This document shows positions 45,365-58,751 of a stretch of DNA of 64,000 nucleotides, one piece after another. The notes under the pieces were generated by a model. The model was not told where the DNA came from, did no database searches, and saw only the letters and a program-made list of their open reading frames with translations. The stretch's first letter is position 1. Each line of letters begins with the position of its first letter. A program made the position numbers and the translations under genes. This DNA comes from Oenanthe sinensis (Eukaryota; Streptophyta; Magnoliopsida; Apiales; Apiaceae), in the NCBI GenBank assembly GCA_028671895.1, contig JAPMAC010000197.1, positions 5,895,001 to 5,959,000 on the forward strand, written 5' to 3'.

Positions 45365-46927
45365 AAGGCTTTTGGGCATGAAAGCACAGTGGATATAACA
45401 TAAAACAATAAAAAAACGAAACCTTATCGCAGGATCCATGAATAATTTTGGATATTTATGGTGAAGAAGTCTGTACCGTAATAGAGTTTTCCGTATGATG
45501 TTTAATGGAGGTCCATAAAAACAAGTCACAGCAGCCCTTTGTTGCAAAGATCTGCTCTCCAAAGAAGTCCTCACGAACGCCCGATCGTCCTACGATCACT
45601 GAAGTCACTACTAGCCGAATTGCTTGCCTCTTCCTCTCTCTCTTCTTTTCTCTAGCCTCTCTTCATGTTGAGCAGCTAGGGTTTTTCTATAAAAACGAAA
45701 TCTCATGATTAAACCCTAATACTATACATCATTATGTATATATAGGGGAGAGAGAGATTTTGGGCCTAAACCTAATCAATGTGGTTTTCAAAACCCATTC
45801 TGATTTTGAGTTATTATTATTATTAAATCTGAATTCTAATATAATTAATCAAGTCCCACTTAATTAATTCAATAATTAAATTGGAATAATAATAATACTT
45901 ATTAAATCTGAATTCTAATATAATTATTTAAGTCTCACTTAATTAATTCAATAATTAAATTCGAATAAATAATAATATATTTAAATTCATAATTTAAATA
46001 AACCTCCATTTTGGCATTCTTTGTGTGTGACCCTTTAGGTTATTATTACATTGACAATAATTTTATTATCTAATAATAAAATTATAAATAATGAGTGGCA
46101 TCTAGTAATACATCATTGTTACCCAAGTAATAATAATAATGGGTGATTCAATTAAACCTTTCGTGAATAATGTTCCATGTAATATAATCTCTTTAATATT
46201 ATATTATAGATCAAACTCGAGGCATGTATAGTGTCATCCTCTTCAACGTTTAATCTTGGTTTCCTTGATCAATGAGTAGACTATTTAAACAAATCAATAT
46301 TTGAGCATGATCATGCATTTCATAGTCTCACTCAATCAAGAGGCCAATAATATCACTCCTAGAATTGGAGGGTTAAATCAAATATCTATCATTCATATTC
46401 CTCATACAATTCATCGCATACCCAATGTCCGCCTTTATCATTACCCGGTTAAAGGTAACTTTGAGTGTAATCAAAGTATATTAATCCTTGTATAGAAATA
46501 TAATGATTTCAAGTCAGAGGATCTTTACATCATTATCACTGTGAGATTTCTTATGACACTTATTAACATGTAGAATCTCACGGCGGGTCTTTCCAGTATG
46601 ATGTATTGATACATACACTTATGTTCTTGACTTTAATGAGACGTGGTCATTTGTCAACAAACATACTAGTCTTATTGCATTATTATTGTCCTTAAATAAT
46701 AATACTTGACTAGGGAATTTTAGGAATAAAATACTGTTCATATAATCTCATTTTTAAGTCACATACTTAAAGACATATATTATGTATTAATATTCCAAGG
46801 ACATTTATTATTTTTTCAATTTATGACGTAGTAAATAAAGATATAATAAATATTAATTAAATAATCACATAACCAAAATATTAATTAATTCAATTTATTG
46901 CTTAATTAAGACAAATATTTTGCAACA
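45363..46927 (-). mobile_element. Solo LTR, reverse orientation, related to copia element 2
   Basis: On the minus strand it starts TGTTGCAAAATATTTG and ends AAAAGCCTTCA, 1,565 bp, close to the 1,543 bp of copia element 2. Long parts match that LTR, for example 'taaatgtccttggaat', 'cccgccgtgagattctaca' and 'catggatcctgcg'. There is a CTATATATAC box near 45,740. The flanks (ATGTA and CCAAT) do not match, so the insertion site has been rearranged or recombined. Short relics of its inner edge occur at 16,461-16,507 and 51,180-51,205. Confidence 0.75.
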
Positions 46928-47634
46928 CCAATTTTAATAATTAATATTTTAATATTTTAGTCCGAGTAAAAAATAACTCAAATTCAAATCACTTCCAAAA
47001 ATTATGAAAAAATTATATGAAGAACACGATGTGATTTGCTACACAAAAGTAATTTTTAATCAAATTTTAATCACCTAATTCAAGCTACATCTGAGAAAAT
47101 CAAAGTGTTTACTCCAGAAAATGGGTTATCATGCTAATGAGGCGCATGAAGATATTGGTTATGGTAGTCAAGTGCAGCAAGTTCAGGCCTCGTAGAGTGT
47201 GGAAAGAAGTGTTAATTCTAGTCTTTCTTTGTAACTCGTACTTCCTAGAAGTATGTGGTGGAAGCACCGAGGCCTAAATTTTAAATATTGATTATGGAAC
47301 CTTGCTAGCTTGACTAAATTATAAAAGATTGATTTATTCTAAAAATTACACACCGACACACATGATTCAACCTCTATTTCTTTCTATTTATTTGAATTTT
47401 TTTTCTTTGGTCAAGTTATCTTCAATTTATACTATTACAGTTTGAGGATGTTTGCTAATATTTGGCTTTGTGTTTGCGTTTGCATTATTGGAAATCAAAA
47501 TTTTCCAGAAATAGTATTAGTAATAACAACTAGCCTGAATAAAGAAATACATGTATTAAAATGTTGACAAAACAAGCAAATTGTGGGATCCTTAATGTAT
47601 AAACATGGCCGGCCGATTTGATGTACATTATATG
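46928..47634 (+). repeat. Family U block X, copy 2, left part
   Basis: Non-coding DNA and a decayed third module matching 16,508-17,079 and 51,206-51,932. No gene. Confidence 0.65.
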
Positions 47635-48753
47635 TGTTAGGAATCTACATGTAATTTGATGATAACTTTAATCTTAGAATCATAGAAATTTTAATTGATG
47701 TAACTAAACAATTGATATGAAAATTATAAATATCAATTGATCAGGAAACCATTTGTCAGTTGAAATGTTTATGTGAATCAACTAATAATTTGGATTGTAG
47801 TATAAGTGTACTTGGTCTATTTCAATCGATAAGGTGTAAGTCAATTGATATTATTCTCATCAATTGATTTTGAAGTCGATTGATATAGGTCATCAACTGA
47901 TGTGTAATTTAGACTATCAAATTTTAATATTTGAAGACAAGAAATTATACAAGTGAAGGATGATCAATTGATATTAAAGCATTGTTGTATAGAAGATCAA
48001 TTGAGGAATCCAAGTCAAGTATTAAAGACCATCAACTGGTATGAAGACCCATCAATTGATATATCGATAGATAACATCTATCAATCGATAAATCATCATT
48101 TATCAATAGATGGATAAAAAGATCAATCGAAGAAGAATATCAGTTGATGGATAAAAGGAAGAATCCATTGATATGCTTAACAACAAATTATCAATTGATT
48201 GAGACAACACAAGTTGACAAGTTGACACATAAAAGTACACCTATGGAAGACAATCTATGATGACTCAAATAGAAGCTGTCTTTCCAACCTTTTCCCGAAA
48301 TAGAAAATGGTAAATGGAAAGATAGAATTGAAACAATCCTAGTTTAAATTAATAGTTTTATATTCTTTCTAGGAATTTTAAAAATACTTGTAGTATATAA
48401 ACAAGTGTGGTAGCATTGTTAGAAATATATAAGTTAGACAGTATCTATTGAATCAACTCTTCAGCCTTAGAGCAGTTTATAAGAACAGTTGATTTATTTT
48501 TTAACCTTATAAAAACACACATGACTTTTATTAACTCAGATAATTTGAGCAAAAATATACACCGATAGAAAACCCAATACATCAATAATTTTAAATATCT
48601 TTGTTCATTGTAATTTTCAGTTTCACTTGTTCACTTACATATTGTCTTAAACAGTCAAATCAAAAGGAACAATCATTAAAACATAAAAGTATTGATGATT
48701 TGTATTCAACCCCCCTTCTACAAATCATATTGACATTTTTCTAGGAATTAACA
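47635..48753 (+). mobile_element. Solo LTR, copy 2
   Basis: 1,119 bp, very similar to 17,080-18,203, flanked by ATATG on the left (one base off) and GTATG on the right. It lies at the same site of the surrounding repeat as copy 1. Confidence 0.8.
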
Positions 48754-48789
48754 GTATGTCTTCTAAGCAGAATAATTTAATATCAATTG

Positions 48790-49520
48790 TAGAAGCATAT
48801 ACTTTTCTCCATTTTAAATTTTGATTCAGGAAACTAGCTAGCTTGACAAAATATTTTGATTGGGGACGAAATCAGTGAAAAAATTGTAAAAGATTGATTT
48901 ATTCTAAAAATTACAAATGCACTTAATTCAACTTCTATTTCATTCCATTTACCAGGAAATCTTCTTTTTTTAGTCTAGTTACCTTCAATTTAGACTATTG
49001 TAGTGTCAAGATGTTTGCTAATATTTGGATTTGCATTTCCCTTTGCATTCTTGGAATTCAAAATCTTCTAGAAATAGTATTAGTAATGTGGCAGGTCTGC
49101 TCATTGCCACAAGTAGGGTTGTTCTGACGGCAGATATGTTTACTAATGTGGAGTTTAAAGGTTTAACATCTAAGGATCATTAGGTTGAGGCGCAAGAAGT
49201 GTTAATTCTAGTCTTCCTTTAACACTCCTAGTTCCTCCTAGCTATCTTCCTGCGCCTCACCTGATGATCCTCATATGTTAAAGTTTAAACTTGGAATTAG
49301 TAAACGAAATTGCCGTCAGAATAACAGTATGTGCGGCAATGAGCAGATCTCCCACATTAGGAATACTATTTCTAGAAGATTTTGAGTTCTAATAATGTAA
49401 AGGCAGATGGGAAGCCAAATATTAGCAAACATCCTGACAATACAATAGTCTAAATTGAAGATAATATGACGAAAAAATAAGGTTTTCAGATAAATGGGAA
49501 GAAATAAAAGTTGAATCGTG
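48790..49520. repeat. Third-module head-to-head copies, block X copy 2
   Basis: The plus-strand third module (48,790-49,240) is followed directly by the reversed copy (49,245-49,520). Both contain stops. They can form a hairpin of about 300 bp per arm. Confidence 0.6.
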
Positions 49521-50069
49521 TATGTTTATATAGTTCTTATCGTTAGTAATCATATAGTACATATAAGTTAATTAAAATATAAATAAATGATGTATAACTT
49601 TAGATTTACATAATAACAAAAGCTTATGATATTTTTTATATTTTGTGTCAATAGTTTGATACAACTAGTAATTTCTATGCTATACAAAATTTTAATAGTA
49701 ACATAAAAGTTTAAAGTAGAAGAAAAAGAAACTAAATGTCTATTCCAACAGATTTGGCTAGCTACTTTTAAACTCAAAATTGGAAAGCAAGTTTTATTCT
49801 TATTACCCATTTTTAAAAAAAATACACAGTACCAAATATAAAATATTTTCTATATATATATATAGTTTATTTTATATGATATATAACAATATTTAATATT
49901 ACAATAAACATTTTATGGAATTATAAACTAATAAATCAAAGTAAAAAGAAAATTTTGACTATGCTAAATGTAATGTACTAGATAAACATTGTAAAAGATA
50001 ATTAAACAAACTCGTCGTCTCTTTCACCTTCCCCTTGTTTTTACTAGTCTTGGCGCTCTCATTTGCCTA
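49521..50069. repeat. Block Y, copy 2, truncated
   Basis: Matches 30,321-30,830 and 53,700-54,200, then jumps to a scrap of the lysine-rich gene (50,010-50,065), and ends at the probable LTR at 50,070. No intact coding region. Confidence 0.6.
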
Positions 50070-51179
50070 TGTAATATCCATATTTTTTTAATTTAAATAA
50101 TTGTGTTAATAATTAGAATTAAAATTAGCAATATTGGTTTTAATAATAATATTTATTTATATTAAATTTGATTTAGAATAGAATTTATAATGTAATTAAT
50201 AATTAGATTAGAAAAATAATTATTTTATTCCCTATATATATACGACCCCTATTTAAAAAATCATGAGTTATTTATGAAAACCCTAGCAAAAAAACAACTC
50301 AGATAAGGCCCAGAGAAAAGAGACGGTGAAGCAATACTAGATATTTCACTTTTTTTTATACATCGATGCTTTTGAATAATAATACACAAATTGGTTCGTG
50401 AAACCAAGATGACAAGTTCAGTGACTTAATTATTTGTTAATTTATTGCTGGAAAACAAGTCAAAACAGGAAATATGTACTAGTCATTTAGCTTTTGTTTT
50501 ATTAGTTTACATGTACAACTCGAGTACATGATTTAGTGAATTTGGTTTTAATTAATTGTTGAGGTATAAATCACATAACATGTTCTGAAGTCTAAAATTA
50601 ATTCACGGAGATGAACAGTACTTGCATATAAGGTTATGGTTAATTAAAATTTTAATGTTAATATGCTAAGGTGGGGTCATAAAATTGGTATATTATTAAC
50701 TTAATAAATTATATTTATATAATTAGATTGGGAGTCGCGAGTTTAGTCGATCTTACCGGATTTTAGTTAGTGTTTGAAGATCGCTATTTTTGAGGTAATG
50801 TTTTCGTCCCCTTTCTCTTCAACGCTGCTTTTTTTTAGGATTAATTATATTTAATTCATTTCGTTCATAAATCTGTTCCTTCCGTTATTATTCATTTTAA
50901 CTGTTTTAATTTTTCGAAAGTTATTTTAAAGTCTATTTTGAAATATTTAAATATTTAAATATTTAAAATATGTATATTATGTATGTTATATATCTGCGTA
51001 GAATATTTAAAATATTTGTTTAGCTAATTTTAAAATTGTGAAACTTATTTTATTTTAACCCTTAGAGTGATATAGGGTATACCGAGTTAACCAGCTGTAG
51101 GGGTACTACAGCCATGTCATTGCGGCATCAGAGGCATGACACTTCCGTGGCAGTGTGATTAGTCACGGCGTATCCTTCT
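50070..51179 (+). mobile_element. Probable Ty3/gypsy solo or truncated LTR
   Basis: It begins TGTAATATCCATATTTTTT, a start often seen in plant chromovirus LTRs, and its right part has 'ggcagtgtgattagtcacgg' with 'cgtatcctt', a phrase typical of the R-U5 end of such LTRs. It then stops abruptly at the next repeat block, probably missing the last bases. No target duplication can be shown. Inside there is no open frame. The family assignment is from memory. Confidence 0.45.
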
Positions 51180-51932
51180 TATAATTAAGACAAATATTTT
51201 GCAACACCAATTTTAATAATTAATATTTTAATATTTTAGTACGAGTTAAAAATAACTCAAATTCAAATCACTTCCAAAAATTATGAAAAAAATATATGAA
51301 GAACACTATGTGATTCGCTATATAAAAGTACTTTTTAATCAAATTTTAATCATATAATTGAAGCTAGATGTGAAAAAATTGAAGTGTTTACTCGAGAAAA
51401 TGGGTTATCATGCTGATGACATTCATCATGCTCATGAGGTGCAGGAAGATACTGGTTAAGGTAGTCAAGTACAGCAAGTTGAGGTCTCGTAGAGTGTGGC
51501 AAAAAGTGTTAATTATAGTCTTCCTTTATAAATCGTACTTCGTGGAAGCATGTGGTGGAAGCACCTAGGCCTCCATTTTAAATATTGAATAAGGAACCTT
51601 GCTAGCTTGACTAAATTATAAAAGAGTGATTTATTCTAAAAATTAGAGACCGACACACATGATTCAGCCTCTATTTCATTCTATTTATCAGAAAATCTTT
51701 TTCTTTTGTCAAGTTATCTTGAATTTATACTATTACAATTTGAGGATGTTTGCTAATATTTGGCTTTGTATTTGCCTTTGCATTATTGGAATTCAAAATC
51801 TTCGAGAAATAGTATTAGTAATAACAACTAGCCTGAATAAAGAAATACATGCTTTAAAAAGTTGACAAAACAAGCAAATTGTGGGATCCTTGATGTATAA
51901 ACAAGGCCGGCCGATTTGATGTACATTGTATG
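51180..51932 (+). repeat. Family U block X, copy 3, left part
   Basis: It starts with the 26-bp relic of the reverse LTR, then follows 46,928-47,634. The short open frame at 51,659-51,865 is the same repeat readthrough as at 125-331. No gene. Confidence 0.65.
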
Positions 51933-53028
51933 TGTTAGGAATCTACATGTAATTTGATGATAACTTTAATCTTAGAATCATAGAAATTTTAATTGATGTA
52001 ACTGATCAATTTATATGAAAATTATAAATATCAATTGACCACGAAACCATTTATTAGTTGAAATGTTTATCTGAATCAACTGATAATTTGGATTGTAGCA
52101 TAGGTTTACTTGGTCTATTTCAATCGATAATGTGTAAGTCAATTGATATTATTCTCATCAGTTGATGTAGGACTCGATTGATATAGGTCATCAACTGATG
52201 TAAATTTATACTGTTAAATTGTAAATATTTGAAGGCAGGAAATTATTCAAGTGAAGGATGATCAGTTGATATTGAAGCATCGATGAATAGAAGATCAATT
52301 GAAGAATCCAAGTCAAGTATTGAAGACCATCAACTGATATGAAGACCGATCGATTGATATATCGATTGATAACATCGATCAATCGATAAGTCATCATTTA
52401 TCAATCGATGGATAAAAAGATCAATCGAAGAAGAATATCAGTTGATGGATAAAAGAAAGAATCAATTAATATGCTTAACAGTAAATTATCAATTGATTGA
52501 GACAAACAAGTTGACAATCAAAAGCACACCTATGGAAGACAGTCTATGATGATTGTGAATACTCAAACAGAAGTTGTCTTTCCAACCTTTTTCTGAAATA
52601 GAAAAAGGCAAATGGAAAGATAGAATTGAAACAATCCTACATGTTAGAAATTGTAAAAGTACTTGTAGTATATAAACAATTGTGCTAGCATTGTTAGAAA
52701 TATACATGTTAGACAGTATCTCTTGAATCAACTGTTTAGCCTTAGAGCACTTTATAAGAACCATTTATTTATTTTCTAACCTTGTAAAAATGCAGCTGAA
52801 TTTTATTAACTCAGATAATTTAAGCAGAAATATACACTGATGGAAAACCCAATCTATTAGTAATTTTAAATATCTTTGTTCATGTTAATTTTCAGTTTCA
52901 CTTGTTCACTTACATATTCTCTTAAATACTCAAATCAAAAGGAAGAAACATGAAAACAGAAAAGTATTGGTGATTTGTATTCAACCCCCCTCCTACAAAT
53001 AATATTGACATTTTTCTAGGAAATAATA
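51933..53028 (+). mobile_element. Solo LTR, copy 3
   Basis: 1,096 bp, flanked by GTATG on both sides (51,928-51,932 and 53,029-53,033). It resembles copy 1 most, with an internal deletion of about 30 bp near 52,638 and an end changed from AACA to AATA. Confidence 0.8.
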
Positions 53029-53059
53029 GTATGCCTTCTAAACAGAATAATTTAATATC

Positions 53060-53700
53060 AAGTTTAGAAGCATATACTTGTCTCCATTTTAAATTTTGAT
53101 TCAGGAAACTAGCTAGCTTGACAAAATATTTTGATTGGGGACAAAATCTAAATGGAAATCTTTTTTTTTTAGTCCAGTTACCTTCAATTTAGACTATTGC
53201 AGTGTCAAGATGTTGGCTAATAGTTGGATTTGTCTTTGCATTATTGGAATTCAAAATCTTCTAGAAATAGTATTAGTAATGTGGCAGGTCCGTTCATTGC
53301 GGCACGTATGGTTGTTCTGACGGCAACTTCGTTTACTAATGATGAGTTTGAACGTTTAACATCTGAGGATCATCAGGTTCAGGCGTAAGAAATGTTAATT
53401 CTAGTCTTCCTTTAACATTTGTAGTTCCTCCTAACTATCTTCCTACATCTCAGCCTGATGATCCTCATATGTTAAACGTTCAAACTCGGAATTAGTAAAC
53501 AAAATTGCCCCGCAATGAGCGGATCTCCCATATTACTAATACTATTTCTAGAAGATATTGAATTCCAATAATAAAAAGGTAGATGCAAATCCAAATATGT
53601 AGCCAATATCCTGTCAATATAATAGTCTAAATTGAAGATAATATGACGAAAAAAGAAGATTTTCGGATAAATGGGAAGAAATAGAAGTTGAATCATGTAC
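53060..53700. repeat. Third-module head-to-head copies, block X copy 3
   Basis: The plus copy at 53,060-53,420 and the reversed copy at 53,440-53,700 are separated by a short loop, as at 18.7 and 49.2 kb. No intact gene. Confidence 0.6.
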
Positions 53701-55019
53701 CTTTATATAGTTCTAATCCTTATATTATCCTTAGTAATCATATAGTACGTATAAGTTAATTAAAATATAAATAAATGATGTAACACTTTAGAGCTACATA
53801 ATATCAAAAGCTTATTACATTTTTTATATTTTGTGTTAATAGTTTGATACAACTAGTAATTTCGATGCTATACAAAATTTTAATAGTAACATAAAAGTTT
53901 AAAGTAGAAAAAAAGAAATTAAATGTCTATTTCAGATTTGGCTAGGTACTTTTTAACTCAAAACTGGAAAGCAAGTTTTATTCTAATTATTCATTTTTTT
54001 TAAAACATACAGTACCAAATATAAAATATTTTCTATATACATAATTTATTTTATGTGATATATAACAATATTTAATATTACATTAAACATTTTATGGAAT
54101 TATTAACCAATAAATGAAACTAAAAAGAAAAATTTGACTATGCTAAATATAATATACCTAGATAAACATTGTAAAAGATAATTAAAAAAACTCAAAAGAT
54201 AACTTAATTACACTTACTAAAAAGAAGCATTCTAACAAAATATATTAGCAAAAATAAATCAAACTAAAATGAAAAATTTGATGACTATACTAAATGTAAT
54301 GCCTAGAGAAACATGGTAAAAGACAATTAAAAAAACTTAAAAGACAACTTAATTAGACTTACTAAAAAGAAACATACAAACACAAATAAATCAAACTAAA
54401 AAGAAAATTTTGACTATGCTTAATGTAATATACCTAGATAAACATTGTAAAATAGAATTAACAAAGTCAAAAGACGACTTAATTAGACTTATTGTCCATC
54501 AGAAATATTGATGCCTTTTCGTCAGCTTGGAATCTTATCTTTGAACTTTTCGCATGAACGTGTGTGCAGTCTCCTCACACGCCTTTTCTCATCACCCTCC
54601 ATGTTATGTTGATCTATATCGGTATGCAACTCCGTAGACTCATCAATCAATCCCAAACTACTTTCCACCACTTACTTTCCCTTTCCCTTTCCCTTTGTGC
54701 CTTTACCCTTTAGCGTCTCTTTCTCCTTCCCCTTGTTTTTAGTGCTTTTCGTACTCTCATTTGCCTTACCCTTCCCCTTACTCTTTTCCACCGTCTTCTT
54801 ACCCTTATAAGCACATTCTACTAAAAAAAACTGTAACCATCATAAAAATTTAACACATAATTATAAGGACATTGACAAATGTACCATCTACCCTCATGAG
54901 AATGCATTTTTATTAAACAATTAACTTGAATTTAAACTTCAAATCTAAACACTAAACCATTAACACAACCAAAATCACGAATATTAAACTATTTAAACAT
55001 TAAACCATTCAAGAATCTT
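53701..55019. repeat. Block Y, copy 3, left of the copia insertion
   Basis: Follows 30,321-31,763 closely and continues at 63,758 on the other side of the copia element. It includes the decayed lysine-rich gene described separately. Confidence 0.7.
54495..54806 (-). pseudogene. Decayed copy of the lysine-rich gene
   Basis: Matches 31,113-31,440 on the minus strand, including the HNDIDQHNMEG-like part, but with a stop in the middle (near 54,672). The start end is deleted at about 54,806, removing the ATG. It is clearly non-functional beside the open copy at 31.1 kb. Confidence 0.65.
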
Positions 55020-55024
55020 AATAT

Positions 55025-56567
55025 TGTTAGTAATTGTGCTCTAGAGACAATACTTTTTATATTTTAAGGAAAATATTTATTATTAAGGATTATGTTTTAT
55101 TGATTATTATTTATTTATTATGTTTTGTTTACTGCGTAATAAATTGAAAGCATAGTAAATGTCCTTGGAATTTTGATACGTATTCTATATCTTTAAGTAT
55201 GTGACTTAAAAATGAGATTATATGAATAGTATCTTATTCCTAAAATTCCCTAGTCGAGTATTATTATTTAAGGACAATAATAATGTACAAAGACTATTAT
55301 GTTTCTTGACAGATGACCACATCTCATTGGTCATAGGTATGGGGATACTAAAGTCAAGAACATAAGTGCATGTATCAATGCATGGCACTGGAATGACCCG
55401 CCGTGAGATTCTACATGTTAAGTAAGTGTCATAAGTAATTCTCACTATGATAATGGTGTAATGATCCTTAGACCTGAAATCATTATATTTCTATACGAGA
55501 ATTAATATACTTTGATTACATTAAAAGTTACCTTTGACCGGGTGATGATAAAAGTGGACATTGGGTATATTATGAATCGTATGAGAAATATGAATGATCT
55601 AGATGGGATTTAATCCTCCTAATTTTAGGAGTGATATTATTGGCCTCTTGTTTGAGTGAGACTATGAAATGCACGGCCGTGCTCAAATGTTGATTTGATT
55701 TTAATAGTCTACTCATCGATCAAGAAAATAAAGATTAAATTATGAAGAGGATGACACGAGACATGCCTTGAGTTTAATCTATAATATCAAGATTAAAGGG
55801 ATTATATTACATGGAACATTATTCACGAAAGGCTTAATCGAATCACCGATTTATTATTATTACTTGGGTAGCAATGATGTATTACTAGATGCCGCTCATT
55901 GTTTACAATTTTAATTAGATATTAAAATTGTTGCCAACGTAATAATAACCTATAGGGTCACACACAAAGAACGCTTGAAGGAGAAATAATTTAAATTATG
56001 AATTTAAATTAAATAAGTAATTTATTTTATTTATGATATTAATTAAGTATGACTTAATTAATTATATAAATAGAATAAACGAATTACTTAAACTAATTCC
56101 AAAATTAATAATTAATTAATTAAGTGAAACTTAATTAAATAATTTAGAATTTTGGATTAGTATTAATTATAATTGGATTATAATTAGAAAACTTATTCCT
56201 CTCTCTATATAATCTCTTTATGGGCTGATTTAATTAGATAGAGATTTTACAAAAACCCTAGCCGCTCTGAGAGAGGAGGAAGATAGAGAGAGAAGAAGTT
56301 TTCGGGTGCTAGTACACATCAATCCTTCATGAAAAGTGTTCGTGTGGATACCGTAGAGCGTAGATCGCGAGAGCGGGATACGTGGTGATTAAACAAGCTC
56401 TGGACCTCCATTAATCTTCCATTAATGAACTGTTAAAGCTTCTAAAGGTATTTATTCTTTATCTCCGAATTAAATCTTTTATTTTCGCATGGATCCTGCG
56501 GAGGGTTTCGCTATTTTGATTTATTTTTCGCGTTTATTCCGCTGCGTTTGTGTCACGAAACCCTTCA
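55025..56567 (+). repeat. 5' LTR of copia element 2
   Basis: 1,543 bp, from TGTTAGTAATTG to ACCCTTCA. Near the right part are a 'ctctctatataatctcttt' promoter-like stretch (56,210-56,221) and the 'catggatcctgcgg' phrase also found in the solo LTR at 45.4 kb. Confidence 0.95.
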
Positions 56568-56568
56568 A

Positions 56569-56580
56569 TGGCATCAGAGC
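56569..56580 (+). other. Primer binding site of copia element 2
   Basis: TGGCATCAGAGC, one mismatch from the canonical initiator-Met site TGGTATCAGAGC, one base after the LTR. Confidence 0.85.
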
Positions 56581-56634
56581 TACTTGCGAAACGTTTTAAT
56601 TCGGTTATGTGCTTAACAGTTTTTGATATATAAG

Positions 56635-57340
56635 TATGTATGCGATCTATCATGATTTTATATTGATACAATATGTATATGTTTATATATATTATGAATA
56701 TTTGATATTTTATGATATATAATCATGTGATGATTATGTGTGTTGATGTATGTATATGATACATGTTTGTTCTTATTATGGGAATCGTATTCGATACGAA
56801 TTCTGAAACGGCTGCCGTTGATTTTCTGAAATCTGTGTCCGTTGTCCGATTTTCGCAAACTATATGTGTTTTCTGACTGAAATCGGGTCACTGAGCAATA
56901 CTGACATAGTCAGCTCTACATATGTAAGCCATTAGATGTCGTTACAGCCTCCAAAACGGTGATTTATGATTTTCTGAAAATTATTTGATTTTCTAAAATT
57001 TTGAGTATATGTATGTATATATTATGAATATATGATATTCATGTAATGTATAATCATATGATGATTGTATGTATCTCTGTATATGTATATATGATATATG
57101 CTTGTTTTTGTTATGAGAATTGTATATGATACGATTTCTTAAACACCGTCAGATTTGGAGAAATCTGACTGCCGTATCCGATTTTCGTAAACGATATGTG
57201 TTTTCTGACTGGAATCGGGCCAATGAACAAAACTGATAGCATAGCTATCACCGACGGGTCTGTAAGGCGTTTGACGTCGATAAGGGCCTCGAAATAGCGA
57301 TTTATTGTCTTTAGAAATCTGTTTTTAATTTTCTGAAATT
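56635..57340 (+). repeat. Degenerate direct duplication in the leader of copia element 2
   Basis: Two units of about 350 bp (56,640-56,990 and 57,000-57,340) share the order 'tattatgaatat', 'ataatcatatgatgatt', 'atatgtgttttctgactg' and 'aatcgggcca'. They are clearly diverged, so the duplication is much older than the LTR pair. There is no coding in the leader up to about 58,750. Confidence 0.7.
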
Positions 57341-58751
57341 TTGAAATTTGTTATATATGATTATATGATATGATTATATAATATGAGATATATTATATGT
57401 GTTATATGATAGCATGGTGGATGGTTATGGCCTAAAGACCCATAGGATAGTGGTTTTGATTTATGGTTTTGGTTTCTAAATACGACTTGCATGTCGTTTA
57501 TTCATTATAATTTAATTATCTCGAATGTAACTCGAGTTCTTCTTGTAATTTCATTAGAATAGTTTTATTTTTATTATTCAATGTAATTATCAATGAAGAC
57601 TTGCAAGCAAGGAGGCGATCCAAAAGGGGATGATGGAGCAATGAAGAAAGAAGACATGTAATAGATAGTATTTTTAAAACCACCATAGACTGACCTTGAT
57701 ATTTCCATTAGCTTGGAAATATCATATAGGATGAGGCCATAACCAAACACGTTTAATTTACGCACATTACATATATGTATATGATTGCATGTATTGGTAT
57801 GTATGCGTAGATATAATTGAGATGCATGCTTAATATTGATTAATCATGTATGTATTAGATACGACACCTATGCCATGTTTGCTTAAACAAGATAAAATCT
57901 GTAACGATTCAAGATTTTAAAATTAACAAACGATCATGAGATTCTTGTGTTTATGAAATATGGATTTTTAAAACACGGAATTAAATATGGATTTTTGATA
58001 TCTATAATTGGGATTTTCTGACAAAAGCGGATATGCGTATTCGTAAGGCTGATGGGTTTTAAGTGTGACCATTGGTATCCTCCATCTACCTGGGAAATGA
58101 ACAATTTAAGATGTCGATTTGAAATATTTGGTTCAAGGAAAAATTGAGGATCTCTTTATGATGTGATCATGATCGTTATGAATTTTCTAAACCCCTTAAC
58201 AAAATATTAAGTTTTACTCGGATGCTTTCCAATGAATGAACACTCATCGAATCCTAGATCGATTAGGGGAAGGACTGTCAGTGGCAGGGGACTCCTATCT
58301 ATCGTGGTGAGATGCGACGAATATAAACTGTTATATTCGGCCGTTGTATCATTGTGTCTAACTTAACTGAGTCATCATAATAAGGTGAAAATAAACGGTT
58401 ATATTCAACCATTATGAACTTAGAAGCATAGAGTTTGGTTAAAAGTCTATTAGATAGATAAGATCAATCGTTGTTCACCAAACTATCCAAGAATTATATA
58501 TGTTATAATTGACAACTCTTGTCTACCTAAATAATCATTTTTTAAGGACTTTCAGTGGTTGACTTAGGATATGACGAAATATGGATCTTGGCTCACTAGA
58601 AAGAATTATGGGATATACTTTCCAAATTAATAGTAAGGGCTATTAATTTGATAAAAATAGTGGGAGATATATTATGAATATATCATAATCATTTGAACAT
58701 AATTAATATTAATCTAGTTTATTTTATGCACTTTAATATTGTAGATATCAA
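57341..58751 (+). other. Untranslated leader of copia element 2
   Basis: About 1.4 kb with no convincing frame on either strand, between the leader duplication and the Gag start. It is unusually long for a copia leader. Confidence 0.5.

Noticed and set aside
45505..45708. Plus-strand frame of 67 codons
   Set aside because: It lies within the reverse-oriented solo LTR and has no counterpart in the related LTRs of copia element 2.
51061..51179. Possible tRNA or structured RNA in the GC-richer stretch near 51.1 kb
   Set aside because: No cloverleaf with the conserved T-loop could be traced. The segment is better explained as the right end of an LTR.
55218..55445. Minus-strand 75-codon frame, repeated at 62,408-62,635
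   Set aside because: It is within the two LTRs of copia element 2 and duplicated only for that reason. No protein features.
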